From Trinickia sp. Y13 (GTDB lineage: Bacteria > Pseudomonadota > Gammaproteobacteria > Burkholderiales > Burkholderiaceae), in the NCBI RefSeq assembly GCF_029522115.1, contig NZ_JAKWFK010000012.1, positions 62,001-126,000 on the forward strand: a DNA stretch of 64,000 bases, read 5' to 3'. The position numbers and the translations under genes were made by a program. Of this stretch, positions 52,380-62,181 are shown in pieces. Below the pieces are notes generated by a model. That model was not told where the DNA came from. It searched no databases and was given only the letters and a program-made list of their open reading frames with translations. Every line of letters starts with the position of its first letter. Within the stretch, counting starts at the first letter, position 1.

Positions 52380-52967
52380 GTGGACCCTGTACTTAGCGCT
52401 CGCCTGCTGTGCTGCCTCGTCGTCGCGACCGCTTGCGCGCCCGTCTTTGCGAGCGAGCGGCAAATCAATGTTCCCCATGTCACGCAGGCGCACAGCGAAT
52501 GGTGCTGGGCCGCCGATTCGCAAGCGGTGCTCGCCTATCGCGGCATCCCGAGCCGCCAGTGCGCGATCGAAAATTGGGTCGACTCGATCGGGTACGCGTG
52601 TCGAAGCGCCCCGTTCTATTGGAACGCTCCCGCCAACTCGCCCAATATGATTGCGGGTACGACGGGCATCAGCGGAATTCTTTGGTCGCTGGGCCGCCGC
52701 AATTCGCGCTATGTCGGAGCGGCGCTTTCTTACCGGGCGGTCGGCGCGGCGATAGACCGAGGCGACCCCGTCGTCATCTTATGGACCTGGCCAGGAGGCG
52801 GGGGACACTTCGTCGTCATCGACGGCTACGACGATGGGCAGCATGCGCTCTATTTCATGAACCCGTGGCCCGGCGAAGGCCCCGGGTACGGCGATTACGA
52901 TTGGATGCGCTACGGCTCCGGCAACATGGGCACGCACTGGTGGGCCGAATCGCTCGTCGTTTATTGA
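52380..52967 (+). CDS. exported papain-like cysteine peptidase (AvrRpt2/C70-like)
   Basis: 195 aa. Start GTG at 52380 with GGGAGG 5-10 bases upstream. N-terminal signal peptide VLSARLLCCLVVATACAPVFA. Then QINVPHVTQAHSEWCWAADSQAV: the SEWCWAA motif with the catalytic Cys, GGGHFVVIDGYDD with the catalytic His, and FMNPWPGEGP with the Asn. This matches papain_cys_prot_2 / C70 peptidases. The catalytic triad is intact. The role is unknown; secreted members are found in plant-associated and soil bacteria, some as effectors. Confidence 0.82.
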   Translation: MDPVLSARLLCCLVVATACAPVFASERQINVPHVTQAHSEWCWAADSQAVLAYRGIPSRQCAIENWVDSIGYACRSAPFYWNAPANSPNMIAGTTGISGILWSLGRRNSRYVGAALSYRAVGAAIDRGDPVVILWTWPGGGGHFVVIDGYDDGQHALYFMNPWPGEGPGYGDYDWMRYGSGNMGTHWWAESLVVY

Positions 52968-53180
52968 ACCGAAGCGATCCCTCGCGATCGTCACCGAGGC
53001 AATGGCTGGCTGAACCGCGGTTCAGCAACCGTTGAAGATTGGTCGACTCGCTATCGACCGCACAGGCCCGCGCCGTGCGCCGACGCACGATGGCCGCGCA
53101 AATCCGGATGCGCACGCGCACGGCATTGACTACGCTGATAGCACACTGCATTCGCGCGAGCCAAGCGCGCCATTACCGTC

Positions 53181-53690
53181 ATGAAACTCGATCTCGTGCG
53201 CCATCCCGCATCGTGCGCCTGCGGGCTTATGCGCGTCGTGGCTCTAGGCGCGATGCTCGTCACGGCGGCTTGCACGATCACCCCGCCCTCGCGTCCGCCC
53301 GCCGCGACGTTGCCGCCCCCCGCCGCGGTCAATAGCGCGACGCTCGATCAATATCGGGAAGCGATCGCTCGCCGAATCGCCGCACGCAATCCGTCTTATC
53401 TCGAGCGACGGGCGCCGCAAGCCATGCTGCGCTCGCTCGTGGTCGTCGCCTTCACCGTGAATCGCAGCGGTGAGGTCGTGCGCTCGTCCATCTACCGGAC
53501 GAATGGCGACGACGAAGCGGAAGCGACGGCACTGGCCACGTTGCACCGAGCCTCGCCGTTGCCGGCGCCGCCGGCCAAGCTGCTGAACCGGCTCGGTCAG
53601 GTCGAAATCATGGAAGATTGGCTCTTCAACGACGACGGCATGTTCCAATTGCGCGAGCTCGCGGCGCCGCAAGCGCTGACCTTCGATTGA
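53181..53690 (+). CDS. TonB-C-terminal-like lipoprotein
   Basis: 169 aa. Hydrophobic N-terminus ending in a lipobox-like LVTAAC (Cys ~31), Pro-rich linker TITPPSRPPAATLPPP, then RIAARNPSYLERRAPQAMLRSLVVVAFTVNRSGEVVRSSIYRTNGDDEAEATALATLHRASPLP, which resembles TonB C-terminal/energy transducer domains. Start at 53181; an internal Met (53229) directly before the hydrophobic segment is a possible true start. Function unknown. Confidence 0.72.
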   Translation: MKLDLVRHPASCACGLMRVVALGAMLVTAACTITPPSRPPAATLPPPAAVNSATLDQYREAIARRIAARNPSYLERRAPQAMLRSLVVVAFTVNRSGEVVRSSIYRTNGDDEAEATALATLHRASPLPAPPAKLLNRLGQVEIMEDWLFNDDGMFQLRELAAPQALTFD

Positions 53691-54029
53691 CGGCGCCCGG
53701 CGCACTTGCTTGCATTGGCGCGCGCCGCGCCTCCTCGCTATAATTTTTCCCACCGCGCGGCCGGAGTTCCGGCCATGCTCGCGGTGCGCCGCCTACCCGG
53801 CTGCGCGCCGCGGCGCCCGACGCTGCCACCCCGCGCCACGGGCGCGTCAAGCTGTCAAATCTGTCGAATCTGTCGAATCGCATTTCACGTTGTTTCTCGT
53901 CGTTCGCATCCCGCCCGCGTGCTTTCATGTTCGCCAGCGAACATCGGCGCGCAGTTCGCCTCTTTACCGAATGTCGCTTCACTGGCGCGCCCGCGCGCGG
54001 CGCCGCCCTACGCCACTAGGAGATCCTTT
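53691..54029 (+). promoter_or_regulatory. long structured leader of the MFS transporter gene
   Basis: 339 bases without a gene. TATAAT at 53739-53744 with TTGGCG at 53715-53720 (18-base spacer) predicts a start near 53751, about 279 bases before the ATG. A GGCCGG-AGTT-CCGGCC hairpin at 53759-53774 follows at once. Near 53851-53880 AATCTGTCG repeats (GTCGAATCT twice). The leader may carry control; the class is not recognised. Confidence 0.5.
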
Positions 54030-55346
54030 ATGTCCGTTTCGCCGTCTTCGCCCTCCGTGACGACCGCGTCGACCGCGGCGAGCGCGCCCGGGCGATCACG
54101 CATCGTGTTCGCCAGCTTCATCGGCACAGCGATCGAGTTCTACGACTTCTATGTCTACGCCACCGCGGCGGCGCTCGTGATCGGCCCCGTTTTCTTTCCC
54201 CACGGATCGGCGATGGCGCAAGCGCTGTCGGCTTTCGTCACGTTCGGCATCGCGTTCGTGGCGCGTCCGATCGGCTCGTTCCTATTCGGCCACTTCGGCG
54301 ACCGCATCGGCCGCAAATCGACGCTCGTCGCGTCGCTGCTCGTCATGGGGCTATCCACGACGTTGATCGGTTTCCTGCCCGGCTACGATGCAATCGGCTC
54401 GCTCGCGCCGATCCTGCTGTGCATTCTGCGCTTCGGCCAAGGCATCGGGCTCGGCGGAGAATGGGGCGGCGCCGCACTGCTCGCCACGGAGAATGCGCCC
54501 GCAGGCCGACGCGGCTGGTTCGGCATGTTCCCCCAGCTCGGCCCGTCGGTCGGCTTCCTGGCATCGAACGGTCTGTTCTTCACGCTCGCGCTGACACTCT
54601 CCGACGCGCAGTTTCGCGCTTGGGGCTGGCGCGTGCCGTTCATTTCCAGCGCCGTGCTGGTCGTGCTCGGCTTGTACGTGCGCTTGAAGATCGCCGAAAC
54701 GCCCGCCTTTCGCGCCGCGATCGAGCGGGCCGAGCGCGTGCGCGTCCCGCTCGTTTCGCTGCTCGCGCACCATAGCCGCGCGACGCTCGCGGGCGCATTT
54801 GCGATGGTGGTTTGCTACACGTTGTTCTACATCTCGACCGTCTTCACGCTCTCTTACGGCGTGTCGACGCTGCACATACCGCGGCAAACGTTCCTTGGCA
54901 TGCTGTGTTTCGCCGTGCTGTTCATGGCGCTCGCCACCCCGCTCGCGGCCTGGGCGAGCGACCGCTTCGGCCGCCGACCCGTGCTGATGGCCGGCATCGC
55001 CGCAGCGATCGCCTCGGGCTTCGCCATGGCGCCGCTCGTCGGCAGCGGCTCGCCGGTGCTCGTCACGGTGTTTCTGACGCTCGAGCTGTTTCTGATGGGC
55101 GTCACCTTCGCCCCGATGGGAGCGTTGCTGCCCGAGTTGTTCCCGACCGCCGTGCGCTATACGGGCGCCGGCGTCGCGTACAACCTGGGCGGCATTCTGG
55201 GCGCGTCGGTTGCGCCCTACATCGCGCAGATGCTGGCCACCCGCGGCGGCCTGGCGTGGGTGGGCGGCTATGTTTCGATCGCCGCGGCCGTGAGTCTCGT
55301 AGCCGTGTTCGCCATGCGCGAAACGAAGGACGTGCGGTTGTCGTGA
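54030..55346 (+). CDS. MHS-family major facilitator transporter
   Basis: 438 aa, 12 predicted helices. N-terminal RIVFASFIGTAIEFYDFYVY and GHFGDRIGRKSTL (loop 2-3 signature) and RFGQGIGLGGEWGGAALL mark the metabolite:H+ symporter family (ProP, KgtP, ShiA). Substrate not assignable; could be a shikimate, dicarboxylate or other organic anion. RBS TAGGAGAT. Confidence 0.93.
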   Translation: MSVSPSSPSVTTASTAASAPGRSRIVFASFIGTAIEFYDFYVYATAAALVIGPVFFPHGSAMAQALSAFVTFGIAFVARPIGSFLFGHFGDRIGRKSTLVASLLVMGLSTTLIGFLPGYDAIGSLAPILLCILRFGQGIGLGGEWGGAALLATENAPAGRRGWFGMFPQLGPSVGFLASNGLFFTLALTLSDAQFRAWGWRVPFISSAVLVVLGLYVRLKIAETPAFRAAIERAERVRVPLVSLLAHHSRATLAGAFAMVVCYTLFYISTVFTLSYGVSTLHIPRQTFLGMLCFAVLFMALATPLAAWASDRFGRRPVLMAGIAAAIASGFAMAPLVGSGSPVLVTVFLTLELFLMGVTFAPMGALLPELFPTAVRYTGAGVAYNLGGILGASVAPYIAQMLATRGGLAWVGGYVSIAAAVSLVAVFAMRETKDVRLS

Positions 55347-55478
55347 GTGGCGCCAGCTAGCCGAGCCGGTCATCCATCCGGAGTTTTCCCGGCTTGTCGC
55401 CAAAGTGCGCGTGCCTATACTGTGTTCAACGCACACAAATAAGGCGCTTTTCTGCACACTTCGCACCGGGAGACGACG

Positions 55479-55658
55479 ATGAACATTCATATCCACAACG
55501 CCGACATCGTGGCCATCCTCGCCCTAGCCTTGCTAGGCTCCTTGTTGCTTGCCATGCGCTTTCGCCCGAAGACATGGTTCGCCATCCTCGTTGAAGCCAT
55601 CGCGGCGAACGCGGCGGCGTTCGCCGCCGTCCTGGCTGTGGAAGCGCTGCTGGCCTAG
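55479..55658 (+). CDS. small membrane protein
   Basis: 59 aa: MNIHIHNADIVAILALALLG followed by LLLAMRFRPKTWFAILVEAIAANAAAFAAV. Two hydrophobic segments separated by RFRPKTW. GGGAGA lies 7-12 bases before the ATG. Too short for typical gene callers. No family known. Confidence 0.65.
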   Translation: MNIHIHNADIVAILALALLGSLLLAMRFRPKTWFAILVEAIAANAAAFAAVLAVEALLA

Positions 55659-55706
55659 GGTGGCGAACGTCGCGCGGCGCGCGTCCTCGGCCCTCGTCGC
55701 ACGCGC

Positions 55707-55847
55707 CTATCGCTCGTAGTAATGGTCATGGTGGTGGTGATAGCCGCCGTAATAACCGTAGTACCCAGGCGCTGGCGCAATCACGCACCCTCCGAGCAGC
55801 AACGCCACCAGCGCGCCTGCCATCAATAATGCCGTCGAGCGTTTCAT
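55707..55847 (-). CDS. tiny His/Tyr-rich lipoprotein
   Basis: 46 aa: MKRSTALLMAGALVALLLGG, then lipobox Cys21 and VIAPAPGYYGYYGGYHHHHDHYYER. GAGGAAA before the ATG at 55847. The mature lipoprotein is only 26 residues with five His and seven Tyr, which could bind a metal. An inverted repeat is 29 bases upstream of the start. No family recognised. Confidence 0.7.
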   Translation of the reverse strand: MKRSTALLMAGALVALLLGGCVIAPAPGYYGYYGGYHHHHDHYYER

Positions 55848-56177
55848 TGTCTTTTCCTCAAGTCGCTGTCGCTACGTTCGACCGCATGTCGAACGATTGC
55901 GATTGAACAGCACGGCAGGCAGGCGCAGCGTTGCAATTTGTAAGCACCGCACCCTCCTTATTACAAGGGCGGAGCCAACCGGCTGTGCGCGCCGCGCGGC
56001 GCGGGCGCCGGGCCGTTTCCCAGGCATTTCCCCGGCAATAGACAGCGACACGTTTAACAAAGTCGTAACTTGATGAAAGCGCCTCGCAATGTGGATCCTC
56101 GCGGCGGCACATGCCGGCCGGCGATCGGGGCACAGGCATTGCGCACGTATAATCCTTGCTTTGGCTAGCTGACCATC
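55848..56177. other. intergenic region with an inverted repeat
   Basis: 330 bases. CGTTCGAC-CGCAT-GTCGAACG at 55875-55895 is a perfect 8-bp-arm palindrome in the leader of the small lipoprotein. The right part holds the chloride channel promoter. No gene supported. Confidence 0.5.
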
Positions 56178-57593
56178 ATGGCCCGGACCTCGCTTTTTCA
56201 TTCCTCCGGCGTCGTCCGGCGCGCCCGGCAACTCTGGCGGCGGTATGGCGTGTTTTGGCTAGGCGCAATCGCTGTCGGCCTCGTGGCCGTGTTCTACGCC
56301 CGGCTCATCGATTGGGGCTACGGCCAGTTCCGCGCCGTGCAGCAACAACATGTCTGGCTGCCGCTCATCGCCACGCCCCTCTTGGCCGCCGCTTGCGTCT
56401 GGCTCACGCGCCGCTTCTTCCGGGGCGCCGAGGGCAGCGGCATTCCCCAAGTCATCGCCGCATTGCATGAAGGCACGAGCACGCTGGGGCCGCGCACGCT
56501 GACGCTCAAGCTCCTAGCCGGCAAGATCCTCGTGTCGCTGCTCGCCATCCTGGGCGGTTTCACGATTGGCCGCGAGGGCCCCACGGTGCAAATCGGCGCC
56601 GCGATGATGTACAACCTGCGCCGGTTCTATCCGCGCTCGAACGCGCTGATCGAGCGGCAGCTCGTGCTCGCCGGCGCGGCCGCCGGTCTGTCGGCCGCGT
56701 TCAATACGCCGCTCGCGGGCGTCGTCTTCGCCATCGAAGAATTGACGCGCAGCTTCGAAGCGCGCGCGAGCGGCGTGTTGATCACGGCCATCATCGTCGC
56801 CGGTGTCATCGCGCTCGGCCTGAACGGCAACTACACCTACTTCGGCACGATCGAGATCGGTTCGCACTTTCCCGATCTGCTGGCCGTGGCCGTGGTGCTG
56901 ACGGCCATCGTGACCGGCATCGCGGGTGGCATATTCGGCTGGCTGCTGCTGCATACGTCGCGTTGGCTACCGGCGCCGCTCGTGCAGATGCATCGCGAGC
57001 GCCCGGTCCAGTTCGGCGCATTGTGCGGGCTGGCGATCGCCATCGTGGGTTTGGTTTCGGGCGGCACGACGTTCGGCAGCGGCTATGCAGAGGCGCGCGG
57101 CCTGCTGGACGGACGCGAGCAGTTGTCGCTGCTTTATCCGTTCCTGAAGATGGCGTCGATGGTGGGGTCGTACCTGCCGGGGATTCCCGGCGGCATTTTC
57201 GCGCCGTCGTTATCGATCGGCGCGGGTTTCGGCAATTTGCTGCATCACGTCTTCAGCAACATGCAGTTGCCAATGCTGATCGCGTTGGCGATGGTCGGCT
57301 ACCTCGCCGCCGTGACGCAATCGCCGATTACGTCGTTCGTGATCGTGATGGAGATGATCAACGGGCACGCGCTCGTGATCTCGCTGATGGCGACGGCGCT
57401 CATCGCCAGCCGCGTGGCACGCCTGTTCGCGCCCCCGTTGTACGAAGCGCTGGCGCTTCGCTATATGACGCCGCCTGCCCCGCAGGGAGCGCCGGCCGAG
57501 CCCGAAACGCCGAAGACGTTGGAGCCGCTGTTCGAAGACGAGCCGGCCGACAAGCGCGAGGGCGAGTCCTCGTCCGATACGCCACGCGGGTGA
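56178..57593 (+). CDS. ClC-family chloride channel/antiporter
   Basis: 471 aa. GSGIPQVIAALH (~92-103, Cl- site), GREGPTVQIGAAM (~129-141, gating Glu) and FAIEELTRSFEA (~185, the second proton Glu region) and PGGIFAPSLSIGAGFG, all conserved ClC motifs. The internal Glu suggests a Cl-/H+ antiporter. No CBS domains; C-terminal tail acidic. Inner membrane. Confidence 0.93.
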   Translation: MARTSLFHSSGVVRRARQLWRRYGVFWLGAIAVGLVAVFYARLIDWGYGQFRAVQQQHVWLPLIATPLLAAACVWLTRRFFRGAEGSGIPQVIAALHEGTSTLGPRTLTLKLLAGKILVSLLAILGGFTIGREGPTVQIGAAMMYNLRRFYPRSNALIERQLVLAGAAAGLSAAFNTPLAGVVFAIEELTRSFEARASGVLITAIIVAGVIALGLNGNYTYFGTIEIGSHFPDLLAVAVVLTAIVTGIAGGIFGWLLLHTSRWLPAPLVQMHRERPVQFGALCGLAIAIVGLVSGGTTFGSGYAEARGLLDGREQLSLLYPFLKMASMVGSYLPGIPGGIFAPSLSIGAGFGNLLHHVFSNMQLPMLIALAMVGYLAAVTQSPITSFVIVMEMINGHALVISLMATALIASRVARLFAPPLYEALALRYMTPPAPQGAPAEPETPKTLEPLFEDEPADKREGESSSDTPRG

Positions 57594-57688
57594 ACCCGCC
57601 TCTGCGCGCGCGGCTCAACGCCAGCGACGGCAGCGCATCGCGATGCAATACGACGCCGGCTCGCCCGGCGCCGAACGAGCCGATCGCG

Positions 57689-58012
57689 TCAGCGCGCCCA
57701 GTGCCCCGGGACCCACGCCCAATTCGGGCCGCGTCGCGCCCAATGTCCGGGCGCCCAGTGATAGCCGACGCGCACGCGCTGCCAATGGCCCGGCACCCAT
57801 ACATAGCCGCCGCGCTGCCAGCGCCAATGGCCGCGATCCCAAACATAGCCTACGCGCGGCGCCGGCACGACCTCGTAGCGCGCGGGCGGCGGCGCGTGGG
57901 GCGCGACCAGGACGACTTCGGCAGCCGAAGCAGGCGCCGACGCCGAGATTGCGAACGCACCGGCCGCGGCCAAGATGAGTTGGGCAACGAGAAAGCGAGT
58001 GGACATTTTCAT
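57689..58012 (-). CDS. YXWGXW-repeat exported protein
   Basis: 107 aa. Signal peptide (RFLVAQLILAAAGAFAISASAPASA) followed by four repeats: GYVWDRGHWRW, GYVWVPGHWQR, GYHWAPGHWAR, NWAWVPGHWAR. Family members are abundant in Burkholderia and of unknown role. Start ATG at 58012 is preceded by GGAGGCC; Met3 is an alternative. Confidence 0.85.
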   Translation of the reverse strand: MKMSTRFLVAQLILAAAGAFAISASAPASAAEVVLVAPHAPPPARYEVVPAPRVGYVWDRGHWRWQRGGYVWVPGHWQRVRVGYHWAPGHWARRGPNWAWVPGHWAR

Positions 58013-58232
58013 AAGAGGCCTCCGAATGGCGAATGGGGACGCCGTACGCAGCGACGACGTTACTCCCATAATGCGCGAGGCGACGATTGCGACGACAACA
58101 GCCGTATTACCGCGGGGCCGAAAGTGCAACCGAGTATTTTCGGAGCGCGCCGCCACCGGCGACCGCGCCCGAAAATCAGTAAAGGACTGGAGAAGAGATA
58201 GCGCGGGAGGCCCGGCGCAATGCCGCCCCGCT

Positions 58233-58487
58233 TCAGGCCTGCGGAATTTCGATCTTGACCTCGAGCACTTCGAGATCGTCTTGGCGCTCTAGGCTCACGC
58301 GGATGTCATCGTCGGAAATCTTCACGTACTTCGAAATGACGGCGACGAGCTCGCGCTGCAAGGCGGGCAAGTAATCGGCCGGCGGATGACCGCCGGCTCG
58401 CTCGTGGGCGATGATGAGCTGCAAGCGTTCCTTAGCGACCGCCGCAGATTTCTTCTTCTCGCCGAGCAAGAACGACAAAATCGACAT
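58233..58487 (-). CDS. minE: cell division topological specificity factor MinE
   Basis: 84 aa: [32 protein letters not shown]; binds and stimulates MinD ATPase to set the pole-to-pole oscillation. Last of the minCDE operon. Confidence 0.97.
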   Translation of the reverse strand: MSILSFLLGEKKKSAAVAKERLQLIIAHERAGGHPPADYLPALQRELVAVISKYVKISDDDIRVSLERQDDLEVLEVKIEIPQA

Positions 58488-58501
58488 ATCGTTCGCCCTC
58501 C

Positions 58502-59317
58502 TTAGCGGGTGCCGAAGAGGCGCTGCAACAGGCCCGGCTTCTGGTAATCGGTGAAGCGCAGCTCTTTTTCCTCGCCGAGGAAGCGCGCGACTATGTCCTT
58601 ATAGGCTTCTGCCACATCGGTGCCGTCCATGTGGACCGCGGGCAGACCCTGGTTGGACGCATGCAATACGGCTTCCGATTCGGGCACGACGCCGATCAAA
58701 TCGATGCGCAAAATCTCCTGGATGTCCGACAGCGAGAGCATCTCCCCTTCGCTGACGCGCTTGGGGTTGTAACGCGTGATGAGCAGGTGTTCCTTGATCG
58801 GATCCTTGCCTTCGATCGCGCGCTTCGTCTTGGACGACAAAATGCCGAGGATGCGGTCCGAATCGCGTACCGACGAGACTTCCGGATTGGTTACGACGAG
58901 CGCTTCGTCGGCGAAATGCATCGCGAGCAGCGCGCCCGATTCGATGCCGGCCGGCGAATCGCAAACGATGTAATCGAACCCCATCTCGGTCAGATCGTTG
59001 ATGACCTTCTCCACGCCTTCGAGCGTCAGCGCGTCTTTATCGCGCGTTTGCGAGGCCGGCAGCACGAACAGGTTCTCGCACTTCTTGTCCTTGATGAGCG
59101 CCTGGTTGAGATTCGCCTCGCCTTGTATCACGTTGATGAAATCGTAAACGACGCGGCGCTCGCATCCCATGATCAGATCGAGATTGCGCAGGCCGACGTC
59201 GAAGTCGATCACGGCCGTTTTGTGGCCTCGTAGCGCAAGGCCCGACGCGAAGCTCGCGCTCGTGGTGGTTTTGCCCACACCGCCCTTGCCCGAAGTCACC
59301 ACAACGATTTTTGCCAT
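58502..59317 (-). CDS. minD: septum site-determining ATPase MinD
   Basis: 271 aa; deviant Walker [11 protein letters not shown] (~11-20), [23 protein letters not shown]-terminal amphipathic helix with [12 protein letters not shown] targets the membrane. 14 bases before minE. Confidence 0.97.
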   Translation of the reverse strand: MAKIVVVTSGKGGVGKTTTSASFASGLALRGHKTAVIDFDVGLRNLDLIMGCERRVVYDFINVIQGEANLNQALIKDKKCENLFVLPASQTRDKDALTLEGVEKVINDLTEMGFDYIVCDSPAGIESGALLAMHFADEALVVTNPEVSSVRDSDRILGILSSKTKRAIEGKDPIKEHLLITRYNPKRVSEGEMLSLSDIQEILRIDLIGVVPESEAVLHASNQGLPAVHMDGTDVAEAYKDIVARFLGEEKELRFTDYQKPGLLQRLFGTR

Positions 59318-59399
59318 TTCCCCTTACCCTGTATTCGTCAAATTTCGTCAGTTGAGTTCGACGCGCGCTGAAGTGGGGCGCGTCGGCGCCGCTTGCCTG

Positions 59400-60161
59400 C
59401 TAGGTCAGCCGCAGCGGTTCGATCATGAGTTTTTCGTCCGCCAGCCGGATCTGCACCGACTTGCCGATCACATCGGCCGGCAGCGGATTCTCCGTCGTCC
59501 GATAGATGCCGGCGATCGAGATCAGTTCCGGCTCGAGGCACGTGCAGAAGATCCGCGCGTCGTGATTGCCATGCACGCCCGCGAGCGCCCGCCCGCGCAA
59601 CGGCGCATAAATATGGATATTGCCCTCGGCGATCACCTCGGCCCCGTAGCTCACGAGACCGAGTATGACGAGATCGCCCTTCGCGTAGATCTGCTGCCCC
59701 GAGCGCAGCGGCTTGTCGATGATGAGCGTTTGCGATGAAGGCGTGCCGCGCGCATTCGATTCGGCCTCCGGCGCGACCGGCGCAGGCGCCTGGGCGGCCT
59801 CGGGCGCGGCCTGCGGCGCCTCCCCTTTGCCTGCCGAGCTACGCCGCTCGCGCGCCTCGACGAGCGGCAACTCGCCGCTGCCGGCCCACTCGCGCTGCGC
59901 TTCCAACGCCACGACACCGATCGGCCGCATGCGCACGCCATCGAGCAAACGCGCGATCTCGGCAACCGGGGCGCGCTCATGCTCGCCCAGGCGGCGCACG
60001 TCGATCGTCACGACTTCGCCCGAGAAAAACTCCGGCGTCGCCTCGAAGCGCCGCGCAAGCTCGCTCTTTAGCGCGTCGAGGTCCGTGGTTTTTACGACGA
60101 ATTGAAGTGCGTCGACGGAGCCGCTGCGAAGTTCGAAGAATGGCGTTTTGTTCAGCGACAT
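59400..60161 (-). CDS. minC: septum site-determining protein MinC
   Basis: 253 aa. N-terminal FtsZ inhibitor domain ([22 protein letters not shown]), an Ala/Pro-rich linker at ~118-150, and the C-terminal beta-helix with [43 protein letters not shown], MinC signature. 82 bases before minD. Confidence 0.96.
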   Translation of the reverse strand: MSLNKTPFFELRSGSVDALQFVVKTTDLDALKSELARRFEATPEFFSGEVVTIDVRRLGEHERAPVAEIARLLDGVRMRPIGVVALEAQREWAGSGELPLVEARERRSSAGKGEAPQAAPEAAQAPAPVAPEAESNARGTPSSQTLIIDKPLRSGQQIYAKGDLVILGLVSYGAEVIAEGNIHIYAPLRGRALAGVHGNHDARIFCTCLEPELISIAGIYRTTENPLPADVIGKSVQIRLADEKLMIEPLRLT

Positions 60162-60288
60162 GGGGCTCGCGGCGAAAAATTTTGCGTATTTTACAGGGGT
60201 CTGCGCCCTGGACCAGATTTTTTGCTTTGGCGCGACGATGCCTGGCGCAGGCGCGGCGCCATGGCAGGATCGATAGCGAGGCGTGGCG

Positions 60289-60804
60289 TTACGGGTGCTT
60301 TACGTGCCGCACGAGCAGCGACTGCCCCTCTTGCGGCGCGCGCGCGATCGGTTGATGCTCGCCGGTCGGGCCGAAACCGAGCGCTTCGTAAAAGCGCATG
60401 GCGTTGCGATTGGCGTCGGCCACCCAAGCGTAGATTTCGTGAGCGCCACGCTCGGCGAGCCAGCTGCCTGCCGTATTCACGAGCAGTTCGCCGCCACGCA
60501 AGTGGCGCACGGCCGGCGCCACCCAAAGCGCACAGACGAATGCTTTGCGTTCGGGCGTGTCGTCGAAGTAGGCGCCGACGAGCCCGGCCGGATGGCCTTC
60601 GGTATACAGAATGAACGACGCGGAAACCTCGGAGGTGGCATGCCGCTCGGCGGCGGCGTCAAACGTCTCTGCTTGTTCGGACAGGGCTTCTTCGAGCGTC
60701 TCGTCGAAGGCATCGGGCGCGTCGCGCAAGGCGGCGGTGCGCAACTCGCGCAAGGTGGCGCCCTGATCGGCAGCGATACGGCGAACAGTCAGCGATGAAC
60801 TCAT
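60289..60804 (-). CDS. GNAT-family N-acetyltransferase
   Basis: 171 aa. [53 protein letters not shown] contains the acetyl-CoA site and the typical C-terminal motif. Substrate unknown. Start at 60804 has GGAGCC upstream; longer frames to 61101 are not supported. Confidence 0.85.
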   Translation of the reverse strand: MSSSLTVRRIAADQGATLRELRTAALRDAPDAFDETLEEALSEQAETFDAAAERHATSEVSASFILYTEGHPAGLVGAYFDDTPERKAFVCALWVAPAVRHLRGGELLVNTAGSWLAERGAHEIYAWVADANRNAMRFYEALGFGPTGEHQPIARAPQEGQSLLVRHVKHP

Positions 60805-61016
60805 GAGGCTCCGATTGGCGCGAATGGAACTGGCTTCGTCCGAGCGGACGGGTGAGTCAAACCGATATTTAAACGGTACTGGAATGACTCGTCTACCGCC
60901 GCGCATTGTGCAGAGCACAATAAAACGCGTCGGCGATAGCGCGCAGTCTACCGGTTCCGCGCACCGATGTCGGACGTCGATCCACGCCGGCCGCGACTTG
61001 CCGTTGCACGATACGC

Positions 61017-61988
61017 TTACAGCCAGCCCGACTTCTTGAGTTTGCGATAAAGCCAAGCACAGCCGGCGAAGGTTAGGCCGAGCGTCAAAGGATAGCCCCA
61101 AGCGGCCTTCAATTCGGGCATGTTTTGGAAGTTCATGCCGTACAGACTGAACACGATCGTCGGCACGGCCAACACCGCGCCCCAGCCCGCCAGTTGCTTG
61201 ACGATGTCGTTTTGCCGCACGGACACGAGCGCGAGATTCACGTGCATCGCGTTCGTCAGCATTTCGCGCAGATCGTCGCTGGCCGCGATGACGCGGTGCG
61301 CATGGTCTTGGATATCGCGCAAATAAGCGCGAAGCTCCTTTGGAATGATGTCCTCGTGAAACCGGACGAGCTGATTGCAGATTTCATCCATCGGCACCGC
61401 GGCGTTTCGGAGTTCGATCAGATTGCGGCGCAATTCGTAGCTTTCCTGAATCACGGCAAGATCGAAATCTGCCTTGAACATGCTTGCCTCGATCCGATCG
61501 AATTGGGCGTCGTAGCTGCTCATGATGGGCTGGTAATTGTCCACCACGAAATCGAGCACCGAATAGAGCGCAAAACCAGGGCCTTTCGCCAGCAGATGGG
61601 GATTTTGCTCGACGCGCGTGCGCACCTGCGCGTAGCTCGACGATGCCCCGTGCCGCACCGTCACGAGGAAATTGCATCCCACGAACACGTGCGTTTCCCC
61701 ATATTGCACCTCGCCCTCGATGAGCTGCGCCGTCTTGACGACGACGAACAGCGACGACCCGTAGGTCTCGATCTTCGGGCGTTGATGGGCTTTGAGAGCA
61801 TCTTCGATCGCAAGGTCATGCAGTCCAAATTCGTGCTGAACTTTGCGCAGCAAGGATTCGTCCGGATGATGCAGACCGACCCAGATCAACGTACCGGGCT
61901 CGGCCACGAACTCGCTGATCGCGTCGATCTCGATCTCGCGCACACGCTTACCCGCGCGATAAAGCACGCTGTTCACGACCATATTCAT
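61017..61988 (-). CDS. corA: CorA magnesium/cobalt transporter
   Basis: 323 aa. Two C-terminal helices with the YGMNFQNMP (GMN) motif (~283-291) at the pore mouth; long N-terminal cytoplasmic funnel. Start at 61988 with GGGAG 8-12 bases upstream. Confidence 0.95.
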   Translation of the reverse strand: MNMVVNSVLYRAGKRVREIEIDAISEFVAEPGTLIWVGLHHPDESLLRKVQHEFGLHDLAIEDALKAHQRPKIETYGSSLFVVVKTAQLIEGEVQYGETHVFVGCNFLVTVRHGASSSYAQVRTRVEQNPHLLAKGPGFALYSVLDFVVDNYQPIMSSYDAQFDRIEASMFKADFDLAVIQESYELRRNLIELRNAAVPMDEICNQLVRFHEDIIPKELRAYLRDIQDHAHRVIAASDDLREMLTNAMHVNLALVSVRQNDIVKQLAGWGAVLAVPTIVFSLYGMNFQNMPELKAAWGYPLTLGLTFAGCAWLYRKLKKSGWL

Positions 61989-62181
61989 TTGCGTTTCTCC
62001 CTTGCGTTTCGGCCATTTTGCACGCGTTGCGCCTTCTCTATGCCCGTCTTGCCACATCAGGCAACGTCGCGGCCTCCGGGGCCGGTAGCCGAGCGGATGG
62101 CCGAGGAGGACGTCAGCCCCTACACATTGAACGATCCGGATGGAACCGCTTCGAGACCGAGCGGCTGCAAACGCACTGGCT

